Origin: Nematostella vectensis
Lineage: Eukaryota > Cnidaria > Anthozoa > Actiniaria > Edwardsiidae
Direction: 5' to 3'
DNA length: 64,000 bases
Assembly (NCBI RefSeq): GCF_932526225.1
Contig: NC_064034.1
Location: 11,482,887-11,546,886, forward strand
Below the pieces are notes generated by a model that made no database searches, was not told the DNA's origin, and worked only from the letters and a program-made list of their open reading frames with translations. Positions 11,700-23,100 of the stretch are shown piece by piece. Position numbers and translations under genes: made by a program. The stretch's first letter is position 1. Each line of letters begins with the position of its first letter.

Positions 11700-12680
11700 T
11701 ATGCAAATACATCACTCCAGTCGAATCATTGCTAAACTAAATAATACCATGATCACCTCGGATTCTTTTGTTTTCTGAGGGACGATTAATAGCGAAATTC
11801 TCTCGAAATAGATAGTTCTAAATTTCCCTCATGTAAATATGATTTTCCGTCATGGATTAATAATGAGGCGAATTTAGAAAAAGACAAAAGAATCTTTTGT
11901 CTTCTAAGCACTCCATGAAAAACAAAAAAATAACGTATGCATGGCATTCTTTTAGACATCGTTTATAGCCAAATTCGTTGTTGCGCGACCTCACGGAATC
12001 AAACATTCCTTTCTTCGTTTGGGAATAGCGCGTAGTCAATCAAACCAGAAGAACCACCCCAAAGCTTGTGTCTGGCTACGTGGCTATTCCCAAACGAGAC
12101 GAAGATTTTGGATATTCTCCGAGGTCGCGCAACAACGAATTTTGCTTTAATAGTCTAAGCTCCAATGACCTCAATTGTTTTAGACCAGACGTATATGCAA
12201 ATACATCACTCCAGTCGAATCATTGCTAAACTAAATAATACCATGATCACTTCGGATTCTTTTGTTTTCTGAGGGACGATTAATAGCGAAATTATCTCGG
12301 AATAGATAGTTCTAAATTTCCCTCATGCATAAATGATTTTCCGTCATGGATTAATAATGAGGGGAATTTAGAAAAAGACAAAAGAATCTTTTGTCTTCTA
12401 AGCACTCCATGAGAAACAAAAAAATAACGTATGCATGGCATTCTTTTAGACATCGTTTATAGCCAAATTCGTTGTTGCGCGACCTCACGGAATCAAACAT
12501 TCCTTTCTTCGTTTGGGAATAGCGCGTAGTCAATCAAACCAGAAGAACCACCCCAAAGCTTGTGTCTGGCTACGCGTCCCAAACGAGACGAAGATTTTGG
12601 ATATTTTCCAAGGTCGCGCAACAACGAATTTTGCTGTAATAGTCTAAGCTCTAATGACCTCAATTGTTTTAGACGACGTC
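11700..12680. repeat. Direct duplication of about 490 bp upstream of ABCC copy 2
   Basis: The segment from about 11700 (ATGCAAATACATCACTCC) to 12185 is repeated at about 12190-12672 with few changes. Each copy includes the inverted-repeat MITE also found once at 3318-3506 upstream of ABCC copy 1. The promoter regions of the two transporters therefore differ by an extra block although the coding parts are nearly the same. Confidence 0.85.
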
Positions 12681-12864
12681 ACTCCATGTGTATTGGGTGT
12701 ATTAGGCAACCTTGAGTAAACAGTAGATGATTTCACTGCTTATAATATTATCCTTTTTTTACAGATAACGCATATATGTAAATTCAAAATGACTGGCTTC
12801 TTTTGACCATCGAAAAGACGTGGGAAAAGGAAAGAAGTATTATTCACGGGATGCCGAGTACAAA

Positions 12865-15800
12865 ATGGCACAATCAAAGGAGGATGAAAATCAATTTAAC
12901 GACCCTAATTGCTTCTCTTACGTGTTCATGTGTCGGATTGCCCGGATCCTCAACCTTGGTAGCAATCACCACTTACAACTAGAAGACTTAACACCAATCC
13001 ACCCCGATCATGACGAAGCCCAAGCTAACATTAACCAATTCACGAAGATCTGGGAAGAAGAAATACGAACAGCAAGGATGCACGATAGACAGCCAAGGCT
13101 ATGGCGGGCAGTCCTTAAAATGTGCTCTGTTCTTTTCCTATTGAAGGTCACTCTACTTAAGGTTTTGAGCTGTTTCGGCACAGCTATAGTTACGGTTGTG
13201 TTATTTTTGTACCTTCAGGCTCTGCAGTCCGAAAACCGCACAGAGCCATGGTACATAGCAGTCTGTCTAGCAGGGATATGCTTTGGTAACTTGTTGAGAA
13301 CTTTCACATTTCACCATGAGAGATTGCTGGAAGGATATAAGGGCACGAGAATCAAAACAGCCGTCGTGGGAATGATTTATCAAAAGGTAAGATGATGATT
13401 ATAATGATAATGCTGATAGTGATTGAAGATGATGATGAGAATAATGGTAATAATGATTAGGATAATGTTGTCCTTTTTAACTCGTGAATGCTCGCAAAGC
13501 ATTTACAAGTTATTGGAGGGACTTCTGTGTCACTCGATCTTCGGATGTCGGATGGTCGGACATGCTCGAGGATCCAGCGTACTTTGCGGGCGCTCCAAAA
13601 GGTCATGGTCGGATGGTTGGATGGATCATTCGTAAACTTTTTGTGGTCTTTCTGTGCTTTTGCAACACAGCAATCCTTAGATCATCCTGTAAACTTCCGG
13701 TGCTCAACTTCCAGTTAAAGCTAACTCATATAAAAGGGAGTTGTCATCCACCTGTGACCACTACGGTCATTTTCTAAAAGAGCAGTAAAGTATATATAAG
13801 CTAGTCAAATGCAACATTTGCATTCACGAGTTTGCTCACAGAGCCTTTGATTCTATTTTTTATTCTGAGTGATGTTTATGTGCCTATATTATGCTTCATC
13901 TGATGAAAACTTTTCCTTCTCTCGCAGGTCCTGTCCTCTAGTCGGAGCAGCCTCTCTAAGCTAACTAACGGCCACATCATGAACCTCATCTCTAACGATG
14001 CCAAGCGCATGGAGAGACTGGTCATGTACACCATGAATATCGTCCGTATGATCTTCGACAGTGCTGCTTGCGTCCTTATCATCGTCTTTCTAATCGGCTG
14101 GCAGGGTCTGGCGGGGCTTGTCGTGTTAGCTGTGTTCGTAGTTATAAGCTACTGTTTGTCGAAGCTGTTCTCGCGTCTTCGGCAGGAGCAGTGTGTTATA
14201 ACGGACAAGAGACTGTCTGCCATGAATGAGATTATATCCGGCATTCGCGCCCTAAAGATGAATGCTTTGGAATGGAAGTACAGTGAAGAAGTCCGTCATT
14301 TACGAAGGTAAGAGTACGAATCTTGAAGATTTGCGATCCTTCGTGGTCAAACTGACCAAATAATTTTCTGTTGTGTGCATTTAAAAATTGTTTGTATCAA
14401 CACACAAAATGGTAACACAGTTGACTCTCGCCATTATGAGAGTGAGAGTGGGGCAGTAATTCATAGTTCGCAAATTGCTAGAGTCCATAAAAGCGTGAGA
14501 TATGTGTCCAGTCATGTCTTTGTATTTTACTTTCGTTAGGCATCGTGCTAGCTTCCTCCCGTGATAGCGAGGTATCCGTAATAGCGGAGTGCCCATAAAG
14601 CGATAGTTTAATTTGCTCAGAAACCTTTGGTTGACTAATACAGAATTTGAATCCTAGAGGTTAGATCCGTCTCATTGTAGAAAAACAGATTTGACTGTTT
14701 TGGTTACCCTTGCAGAACAGAGATGAAGTACGCACGCAACAAAGTCTTGATCCAGTCCTCCTTGTTTGAGAATATCCCGGTTGTCGCAGCCCTAGCCACT
14801 TTGTCTTCAGTTGTAGCCCTAGCTTTCAGTGGTATCCACCTGTCTGCCGCATCGCTTTTCACGCTAACCGCTGTATTAAGAAACATGGCCGCCTCAGTCG
14901 GGTACTGTCTGTCTAACGCTGTTTGCAATGTGTTAGATGCAAACGTGGCGCTTTGGAGAATTCAGAGCTTTTTGTTGGCGCGAGACGATTGTAAACCTAA
15001 AGAGGCCTTATCCGGGAAGCTAGGGAAAAGATACGAGTGTGAGATGTTTAGGGCTGCTAAAGATCGCGAGGATGTGCATATGACGAATTCAAAGGTGTTT
15101 GTCGAGCTTAAGGATGCATGGGCTTCCTGGAGTGGCGATACGTTTTTAACCCTACGCCACGTGAGTCTCAGCGCATCCTCTAATCAGGTGGTGATGGTGA
15201 CGGGTCCAGTGGGTTGTGGCAAGACAGCTCTACTCATGGCAATTCTCAAGGAAATCCCATTAAAGCAAGGGTCTGTTACATTATGTGGTACTGTAGCGTT
15301 TGTCGATCAAATCCCTTGGGTTTTCTCCGGGACGTTAAGGGAAAATATATTGTTTGGTAAAGAGTACGACGAGGCAAAGTATAAAAAAGTGATAAAGGTA
15401 TGCAGCTTAGAGGAAGATGTCCGACGACTTCCTAAGGGTGACCTCAGTATGATTGGTCAGCGAGGCGTGAGCCTGAGTGGTGGTCAGCGGTCACGTGTCA
15501 GTTTAGCACGTGCGGTGTATTCGGACGCGGATATCTTCCTTATGGATGACCCCCTTAGCGCTGTCGATGCACGCGTAGGGCAGCACATATTTGACGAATG
15601 CATCATGGGCGAGCTAGGAAACAAGCTGAGAATCCTCGCAACTCATCAGCTGCAGCATTTGCCTCGCGCAGATCACATCGTTGCACTAAACAAAGGCCGC
15701 GTGACGACACAAGGCAGCTATGATGACATCAAGGACAGCAGCACTTTAAAAGAAATGATGAGGGAAATAGAGATCTCCCGGTCTATGACTACAAGAGGTC

Positions 15801-18800
15801 CGGAGCAGGGCGAGGCTGATAATGAGAGAGGGGGATATTTAATAGGAGAGTATAAAGACGTGGAGCAAGTGGAGGAGGATCGCGTCATGGGTGTGGTCAC
15901 ATGGCGACTATACTGGGAGTACTTACGTGCGGGACTGCCTGCCCTGCTCACCGGCTTGCTTATCATCTTTTTCCTGTCCGTCGAAGGTAGGTGCATGTTT
16001 TTGTTATATAAATGTGTGATCAACAAGTCCCAACCTACTCCGTGGAGTAGTACGTTGTCCTTCGTGTCGATGGTCTGTGAGCGACTGGGAAGGCGATTAG
16101 CATCCAAAAAAAAAAGCAAGACAGTGCAGGGACTTCCAAAGATCGTACTACAACAACAAATACGGTAATCTACTTATTACAGTTACAAAGGCAATGTAGT
16201 AACTTGTTTGACATGTTTTGAGCCCCATCTCCTGGGGTTTTTTGCATGGAAATAAGAATGAAAACCCCAATCCCCCGAAATTTCCAATTCCCCCAGCCAA
16301 TCATACTCCGTAGTAAAAAAAAAAAAGAGATTCTTGTTGTATGCGTGGTCTCTTGTAAAGCTGTATATGCAATTTATCAAGCTATATCCGATCTGTTTCG
16401 TAGGTATGCGCATCTCCCCATTTTGGTGGCTAAGCAAGGTCTCTAACATGTCACGCAATCAACAGAAGAGTGGCGTGACACTCGGGATTTTCGTGGGTCT
16501 TGCCGGAGGAGCACTGGTACTGAGCTATTTGAGAACGTTCTTTTTTATCACTTCCACGTCTCGTTCGTCTGTGAATCTCCACGATAAAATGACTGTCTCA
16601 ATCATCAAGTCGCCGGTGTTGTTCTTTGACACGAACCCTGTTGGGCGGATTATGAACCGCTTCTCAAAGGACACGGGAAACATGGATGATATGCTGCCGC
16701 ATGATTTATACTGTACGTTAAACTTCATTGGGAAGTATCTGGGTATTACTACGATGACCGTGCTTGTCAACGTGTGGTTTGTGTTTGTCATCATCCCCGT
16801 CCTGATCGTCTTCTGGTTGATCGTAAGGTAAGCCCAAGGAACGGAGAGACTCCTGGGATGGAAACGAGAAAGAGGGCGATGACTTTAACCCCTTTTCGGA
16901 CAGAAATTTTAGAAATAATGTGTGGATGGGAGTCATATTTGGTCTTCCCATCCAAACGTTAAATTCGATTTTTTTACCTGGTCATTATCTTTATATTGAT
17001 TATATGCTATGATTATCATCATCATCATCATAATTACAATATGAATATAATCAACAATGACTTCGTAATAGCATGTATGTCACCATCATGATCAGCACAG
17101 TGATTATCGTGATAACCAAATAACATCGAACTTTTCATGTTGCAGGTTTTATTTGCGCAGCGCACGAGAACTGCAGCGATTGGAAGGGATTGAAAGCAGT
17201 CCGTTATTTGCACACGTATCCGACACGATGGTGGGGCTAGAAACAATACGATCCTTCCAGATGGAACGGGAATTCATGGAATCACATATCAGGTAAGGAT
17301 AGCAAAATATGTTTTTAGAGACATCGAACCTACCTATTTTTGCGAGCCTTTAATTTGTTCCGAGGCAGATTCTCTGGGAATGAAACATATTTCGTTAATC
17401 AGGTACTACATTTTCAATTCTGCTTCCTCCAAAAAAATAATAAGAAAAACGATTATTGTTCCGAAAAAAAACAGATTTTCATTCCCCTAGAAAAATAGTA
17501 CGAAGACTGAATGATCTTGATTGTAATTGATTTCCTTTTCAGCAATCAAAATGAGCAGACTCGTGCGCTCAAGATGGTCGTTGCATCTGCGCAGTGGTTA
17601 GGGATGTATATAGATCTACTCTCTACTTTCTTTGTCACTGCTGTGGCAGTTGGGTCGTACTACCTCATCCAAGACCCTGGTAGGTCGCCCGGCCCCCTTT
17701 CTTAGTCATCCCGCCACCTTGTCAAAGACCACCTCGCACCTCGCCCCCTATTGTACACAATCCGCCCTCTGTCATACTTACCCCGCCCCTTGTCATAGTC
17801 ACCCACCCCTATCATAGTCACCTCGCCCCTTGTCATAGTCACTCCGACCCTTGTCATAGTCACCCCGCCCCTTGCCATAGTCACCCCGACCCTTGTCATA
17901 GTCACCCGCCTCTTTCATAGTCACCTCGCACCTTGTCATAGTAACCCCGACCCTTGTCATAGTCACCCCGACCCTTGTCATAGTCACCTCGCCCCTTGTC
18001 ATAGTCACCCCGCCCCTTGTCATAGTCACCCCGACCCTTGTCATAGTCACCCGCCCCTTTCATAGTCACCTCGCACCTTGTCATAGTAACCCCGACCCTT
18101 GCCATAGTCACCCCGACCCTTGTCATAGTCACCCGCCCCTTTCATAGTCACCTCGCACCTTGTCATAGTAACCCCGACCCTTGTCATAGTCACCCCGACC
18201 CTTGTCATAGTCACCTCGCCCCTTGTCATAGTCACCTCGCCCCTTGTCATAGTCACCTCGCCCCTTGTCTTAGTCACCCAGACCCTTGTCATAGTCACTC
18301 CGCCCCTTGTCATAGTCACCAACCCCTATCATAGTCACCCCGCCCCCTCTGCCATAGTCACCCCGCCCCCTCTGCCATAGTCACCCCGCCCCTTGTCATA
18401 GTCACCTGACCCCTGTCAAAGTCTATGAAAATCTATTATTATGTCGTTATATAGATTTACCCTATGTTGTTGTATTTTCCAGGTCTTGCTGGCTTACTGC
18501 TCACATTTGCTATAAGTACGATGGGACAAGCTCAGTTTGGTGTCCAAATGGCAACCGAGGCGGAATGCCTTATGACCTCAGTAGAACGAGTCATCACATA
18601 CACTAAACTCTTTTCGGAACCAGGCTATGACCGCCAGTGCTTACCGCCAGACGACTGGCCCAACCGTGGAGCTCTTAGCGTACAAGACGTTTCTTTAGAG
18701 TACCTGGAAGGGGGGACGCGTGTCCTAGAGGGAGTCAACCTTGAGGTCGACCCCAAAGAGAAAATCGGTATTGTTGGTCGCACAGGAGCAGGCAAGTCGA

Positions 18801-19399
18801 GCTTAGTAGCAGCGCTATTTCGAATGCCGGAGCCCAAGGGACGGGTACTGATAGACGGAGTGGATCTGGGGAATCTAGATATCCAAGCTGCGCGGAGGGC
18901 AATAGCTGTCGTAACGCAAGAGCCTGTTGTGTTTGCTGGCAGTCTCAGAAGGAACCTCGACCCTTTTGACCAATTCAAAGACCAGGAAATCTGGACAGCG
19001 CTTGAAAATGTGAAAATGAAACATTGCATTGAGAATCTTACTGGAAAACTGGAATACCATCTTGGCGAATCTGGGTCTGGGTTCAGCGTCGGAGAGAGAC
19101 AATTGCTGTGTCTAGCGCGCGCGTCACTGCAGAAATGCAAACTCTTAGTACTAGACGAAGCTACAGCCAATGTGGATTACCGGACTGACCGGTTAGTCCA
19201 ACAGGTCATACGTGAAAAATTTGCTGACGTCACAGTGCTGACCATCGCACATCGTGTGAATACTATCATGGATTACGGCAAGGTGGTTGTCATGGATGCT
19301 GGTCACGTGGTTGAGTATGGCGAGCCCAAGGCGCTTGCCGGGAAAACTGACGGGATCTTTGCTCAGTTAGTCAAGGCATATGATGATAATAGAAGCTAA
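12865..19399 (+). CDS. ABCC4: ABCC4-like (MRP4-type) ABC transporter, copy 2
   Basis: This is the tandem paralogue of the gene at 3732, with the same seven exons and phases: 12865-13386, 13928-14307, 14716-15986, 16404-16827, 17146-17292, 17543-17679 and 18483-19399. It encodes 1265 residues. Both nucleotide-binding domains are intact, with the same Walker A GPVGCGKT, LSGGQ, MDD, GRTGAGKS and VLDEAT motifs. It differs from copy 1 by few residues, but the differences cluster: I318F, Y320N, V321I, A322P, I352T, S356R, S365C, H392D, and KGDLKKML (408-415) shortened to five residues. NBD2 (exon 7) shows a single change, alanine to serine in RAALQ. Intron sequence is also almost identical, so the duplication is recent or has been homogenised. 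Confidence 0.93.
17703..18424. repeat. 21-bp minisatellite in ABCC copy 2 intron 6
   Basis: The array is orthologous in position and unit to the one in copy 1 but has about 34 instead of about 48 units. This length change explains most of the shift in spacing between the two genes (offset 9133 in exon 1, 8854 at the stop). Confidence 0.95.
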
Positions 19400-19563
19400 A
19401 GTTTGAATATGAACCCGCACCCCCCAAATGTGGACTTGAAGTGGGCCAGGTACCAGCTCTAAAATTTTTGTTTTGGACAATCTTTTTAAAGATTAAAAGC
19501 CCTATATCTTTTTCAGTCTTTTCTAAGATGGAAGTTCTAAGTATTTTGCTTGCGAATTAACTG

Positions 19564-19569
19564 AATAAA
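19564..19569 (+). terminator. Poly(A) signal, ABCC copy 2
   Basis: AATAAA about 165 bp past the stop codon, in the same context as in copy 1. Confidence 0.55.
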
Positions 19570-19627
19570 ATTCATAAAATATCACAATTATCATTACCTT
19601 GTGAAGAGGGAATTGGTTTATAAGCAT

Positions 19628-20194
19628 CGGATGCTGAGCTCTGGGAAGGCCACTTTGATTGTTAGTCAACCTGATAAAAAGGGGAATGGGGGTTAGCCTA
19701 GCAGTGTAAAAAGCAAATATCTATCTATAAATCTAGCGGTACTGCCTTCAACATTTGAAATTACTCACAGAAAGTTGCAAAGCAATCCAACCGAATCAAA
19801 TCGGTAATCGGAAACAAATTGGCAACAATAACGCACTATCTCTCATTCCATACCGGAGCAGGTCGCTTTTTCTAAGGGGTTTCTTTCGCAATTTTACCGA
19901 GAAAAAAATTGGTGCAACAATACTTCGCAGCCACCTCCCCCCCCCCCCCCCTAAGTGACAGACGCCACCCCTCGCACATCTCCTTTCATTCAGACGACAT
20001 CCTAAATGTTACCCATGATACTTTGCGCCGTGTTGGTCATATGCAAGCGATCCCGTGATGCACGCAGGCCGTGGTGGATCTGTCCGTAGTGTCATGGCCG
20101 AACACGTGTAGAACTGATGGCCTGCGAACTACCTGAAAATTACTCTACATTTTAGCCCGAATTTACAGTTTAGACACACAAGCATTCGTCAGAC
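19628..20194 (+). promoter_or_regulatory. Region upstream of FAM120-like gene (third junction copy)
   Basis: This 570-bp stretch between the ABCC 3' flank and the FAM120 start codon is the intact version of the junction partly repeated at 1368 and 10771. The segment 19990-20120 is well kept in all three. It must hold the FAM120 5' UTR and probably its promoter, although I see no TATA box. A long C run at about 19938-19951 varies between copies. Confidence 0.45.
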
Positions 20195-23100
20195 ATGGGG
20201 CTTCAGGCTTTACAAGACTTCGTGGAGTCGCACTGCTCGAAGGCCATTGAGCAAGTCGAGATAAAAGAGTTCATGAAGGCGAGACAGGGGGCCGGTTCGA
20301 AAGCTGTTCTTGTTATCGATGCAATGAGCTGCGTGCGGTATTTGTACGGTTATAATTCCGACTGGGTCTGCGGAGGGCAGTGGAACGAAATGCTCCGAAA
20401 TATTGAGAACTTTGTGAGAGCTTTTCGCCAACAAAGCACCGAAATTGTTGTGTTTTTAGCCGGCGAAGGCGACTCATTAAAACTGCACGAATGGATGAAA
20501 ACTCAAGAAAAACACAGACAAACCGTACATAAGGTTCTCAGTCACGTAGCAAGGCAGGCGAATTTTCCGCCAAAACGACTTTTCTTTCTCCCCCCGGCTG
20601 CTCAGTTCTGCCTGCGTTTGGCCTTTCGTAGTTGCGGCGTTAGTGTTTGCACTTCTATAGTTGACTTACATAAAGAACTGGTGCTTTATAGCAAAACCAG
20701 GCGGTATGGTGCGATCATAGGGCACCATGGAGATTATTTGATGCTCGATCCGCCAGCTTACCTATCTGCTGATAAATTGACCTTCAACAAAAAGGTTGTT
20801 TCCTCGTGTAAGTTCAATATCGATGCAGTGTTTGATGAGCTAGGCTTGAAGCAGTCTCACCGAGGACTATTTGCGAGCTTGTTGGGGAATTCATTCATTC
20901 CCGAGGAACATTTAGCACATTTTCATTGGGCCCTGTTAGGAACCGACCATCCCCTGGCCAAGAACCAGGTAAAACTATTACCATAATTACGCCAACGTTC
21001 TAATCTAACAATATACTAGCTTAGAGTCAGTTATATTTAGATTTAGCTTTGATACTCCTCAAGTGTTGTTATAATGCTATTAAGATTAGAGTGTAATTGT
21101 TTTCTATTTTGCATTCTCATATGTATCTTTGTCCAAAACAAATAAGTCCAGTTGATTGTTTGCTTTGTTTCAATACCAATTTTGATCAATTGTGTCATCA
21201 TATTGTTATACCTTGTAAGATCTATTTTACTAAATCAAAAATTTGCTATTTTGACCAACTTAGACTTGAGTCTAAAGATTTGTCAATGCCGTGGTTAGAC
21301 TAGTGCTTCAAACCTAGGTTCGGTAATTGGTTAACTGAGGTTGAAATTTTATGTGTGTTACTGCAACCAGAAACCTCAGTAGATGTCATCGAGAACATCT
21401 ACTACGACCCATGGTCCTGGCCTCAACCAAGGTTGCAGTAATTGGAGCTGAGAGATATAAAAGTGTAACAATGTTAAATTGCGTGTTTTGCTCAAAACCT
21501 AATCGCTTTTTGTAACGATAATTCGAGTTATGATGGTAATTCCAGTGTGACTTTTGGTTTCATTCCCGATAACGAGAGTAAATTCTGCTAAAGTATACAA
21601 ATGATAATCAGTGTAGATCACTTGATATTTAGACCCGTGACACAAGGACACTTGATTCCTCGCTGTTGACAACTCAACTAAGGTAAAGTGAGCTTGTGTA
21701 ACCGCACAAAAGGTCAACCAGGACCAACCTGGGTTCAGTTTACCGAGACTCAACCCCAGTTGGCATCCTAGTGTAACCACGGCATAAAAGAGTATTATGA
21801 CAAGGAATCTTGCGGGTTTCATGACATTCTACCATTGCAGATGCCTTTCATCACCATTTATTGTCACCTTGGAACACTATTTTTTGCATTGACTAAACTT
21901 CAGACATTATGAGTACTTTAAAAATTTAAGCGATAACAAATTACAATGTATAGAGGTAGATTTGTTTACTCGTTGGTAATCAGATTTTTTATTAAGATAA
22001 ATTTGCATTGTTGCTACGGTCAGAAAAGCAAGAACATCTGATTAAGCAACTAGAAAGTGTAATATCCTGTATAAACTAATATACACATTTTACGTGCATC
22101 CCTGTGCAACCCTCCTCTGGAATTTGGGCTACTACTCATCAAGTACCGATGAACTCTCTTTATTGTCTTTCAGGCTAATGGCCAATCAGTGTTACCGCCT
22201 TGTAATGTCGTCATACGGGCACTTGTCCAGTATGTGAATAATGTGGCAGACGTCTCAAACTACTCTTGGATCGCAAGTCAAGTCTTTACTGGGGACTCTG
22301 TCAACTTGGAGGAAATGACAGACAGATTGCGAGAATCAATAGAGTACTACTCGGGATTACAAAGTAAAGGTATATCTATAAGTATGGTTATAAGACAGCA
22401 GTACTCATTTCTTTTTAAAGGGGAAGGAGGGGGCAAGGGGCATCAAATTTATACAAGAGAGGTCCAGGATTACCCAAATTATTGAAAAAAACTGTAAAAT
22501 GTTTCTTTTTCAATACATTTATTTGTAACTCAAGAGTAGATTATTGGTTGTGCACCATGATATATGGTCACAAAATAAGGGATTACTTCTCCACCATATA
22601 CAAAATAGGGGGTGATTGTTGCACCAATAGCAAGCAGTATCTGGTAGTCCATAACAGTCCACCAAATGGACATTACACAGTGGTCACTGGCAGGTTATGG
22701 CATTCCATGTTGGTCAATGGCAAGCCATGGCAGTTTATGAGAAGTTTATATAAGCTCAAACAACAGACAGGCCATAGGATGACTCCATGGACTTCCACTT
22801 GACTGTGATGGCTTGCCATTTATGTAACAATCACCTCCTATCAGTGTTGGAGTCATTTAAACCCGGCAACCAGAGGAACCCCCAGCTACTATTTTTCGAG
22901 TGCTGGCTACTTTTGAAAAAAAGTTGATTAAAATCCTATTGGAACTAATGAAATAAATTAACTTATAACCCCTACTTATCAGTCTCCACAGCCTACTCTG
23001 AAACTTAATAAAACCCCTACCTATATTATGACTATATGTCATGGTGTCAAAACCAGCCTTTTTTTTATAAAGCCATTGCACAAATATATGCAGACGATAT

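Noticed and set aside
22189-22802. Open frames continuing past FAM120 exon 2
   Set aside because: Homology to FAM120A ends at the donor at 22369; the continuation is intron read-through.
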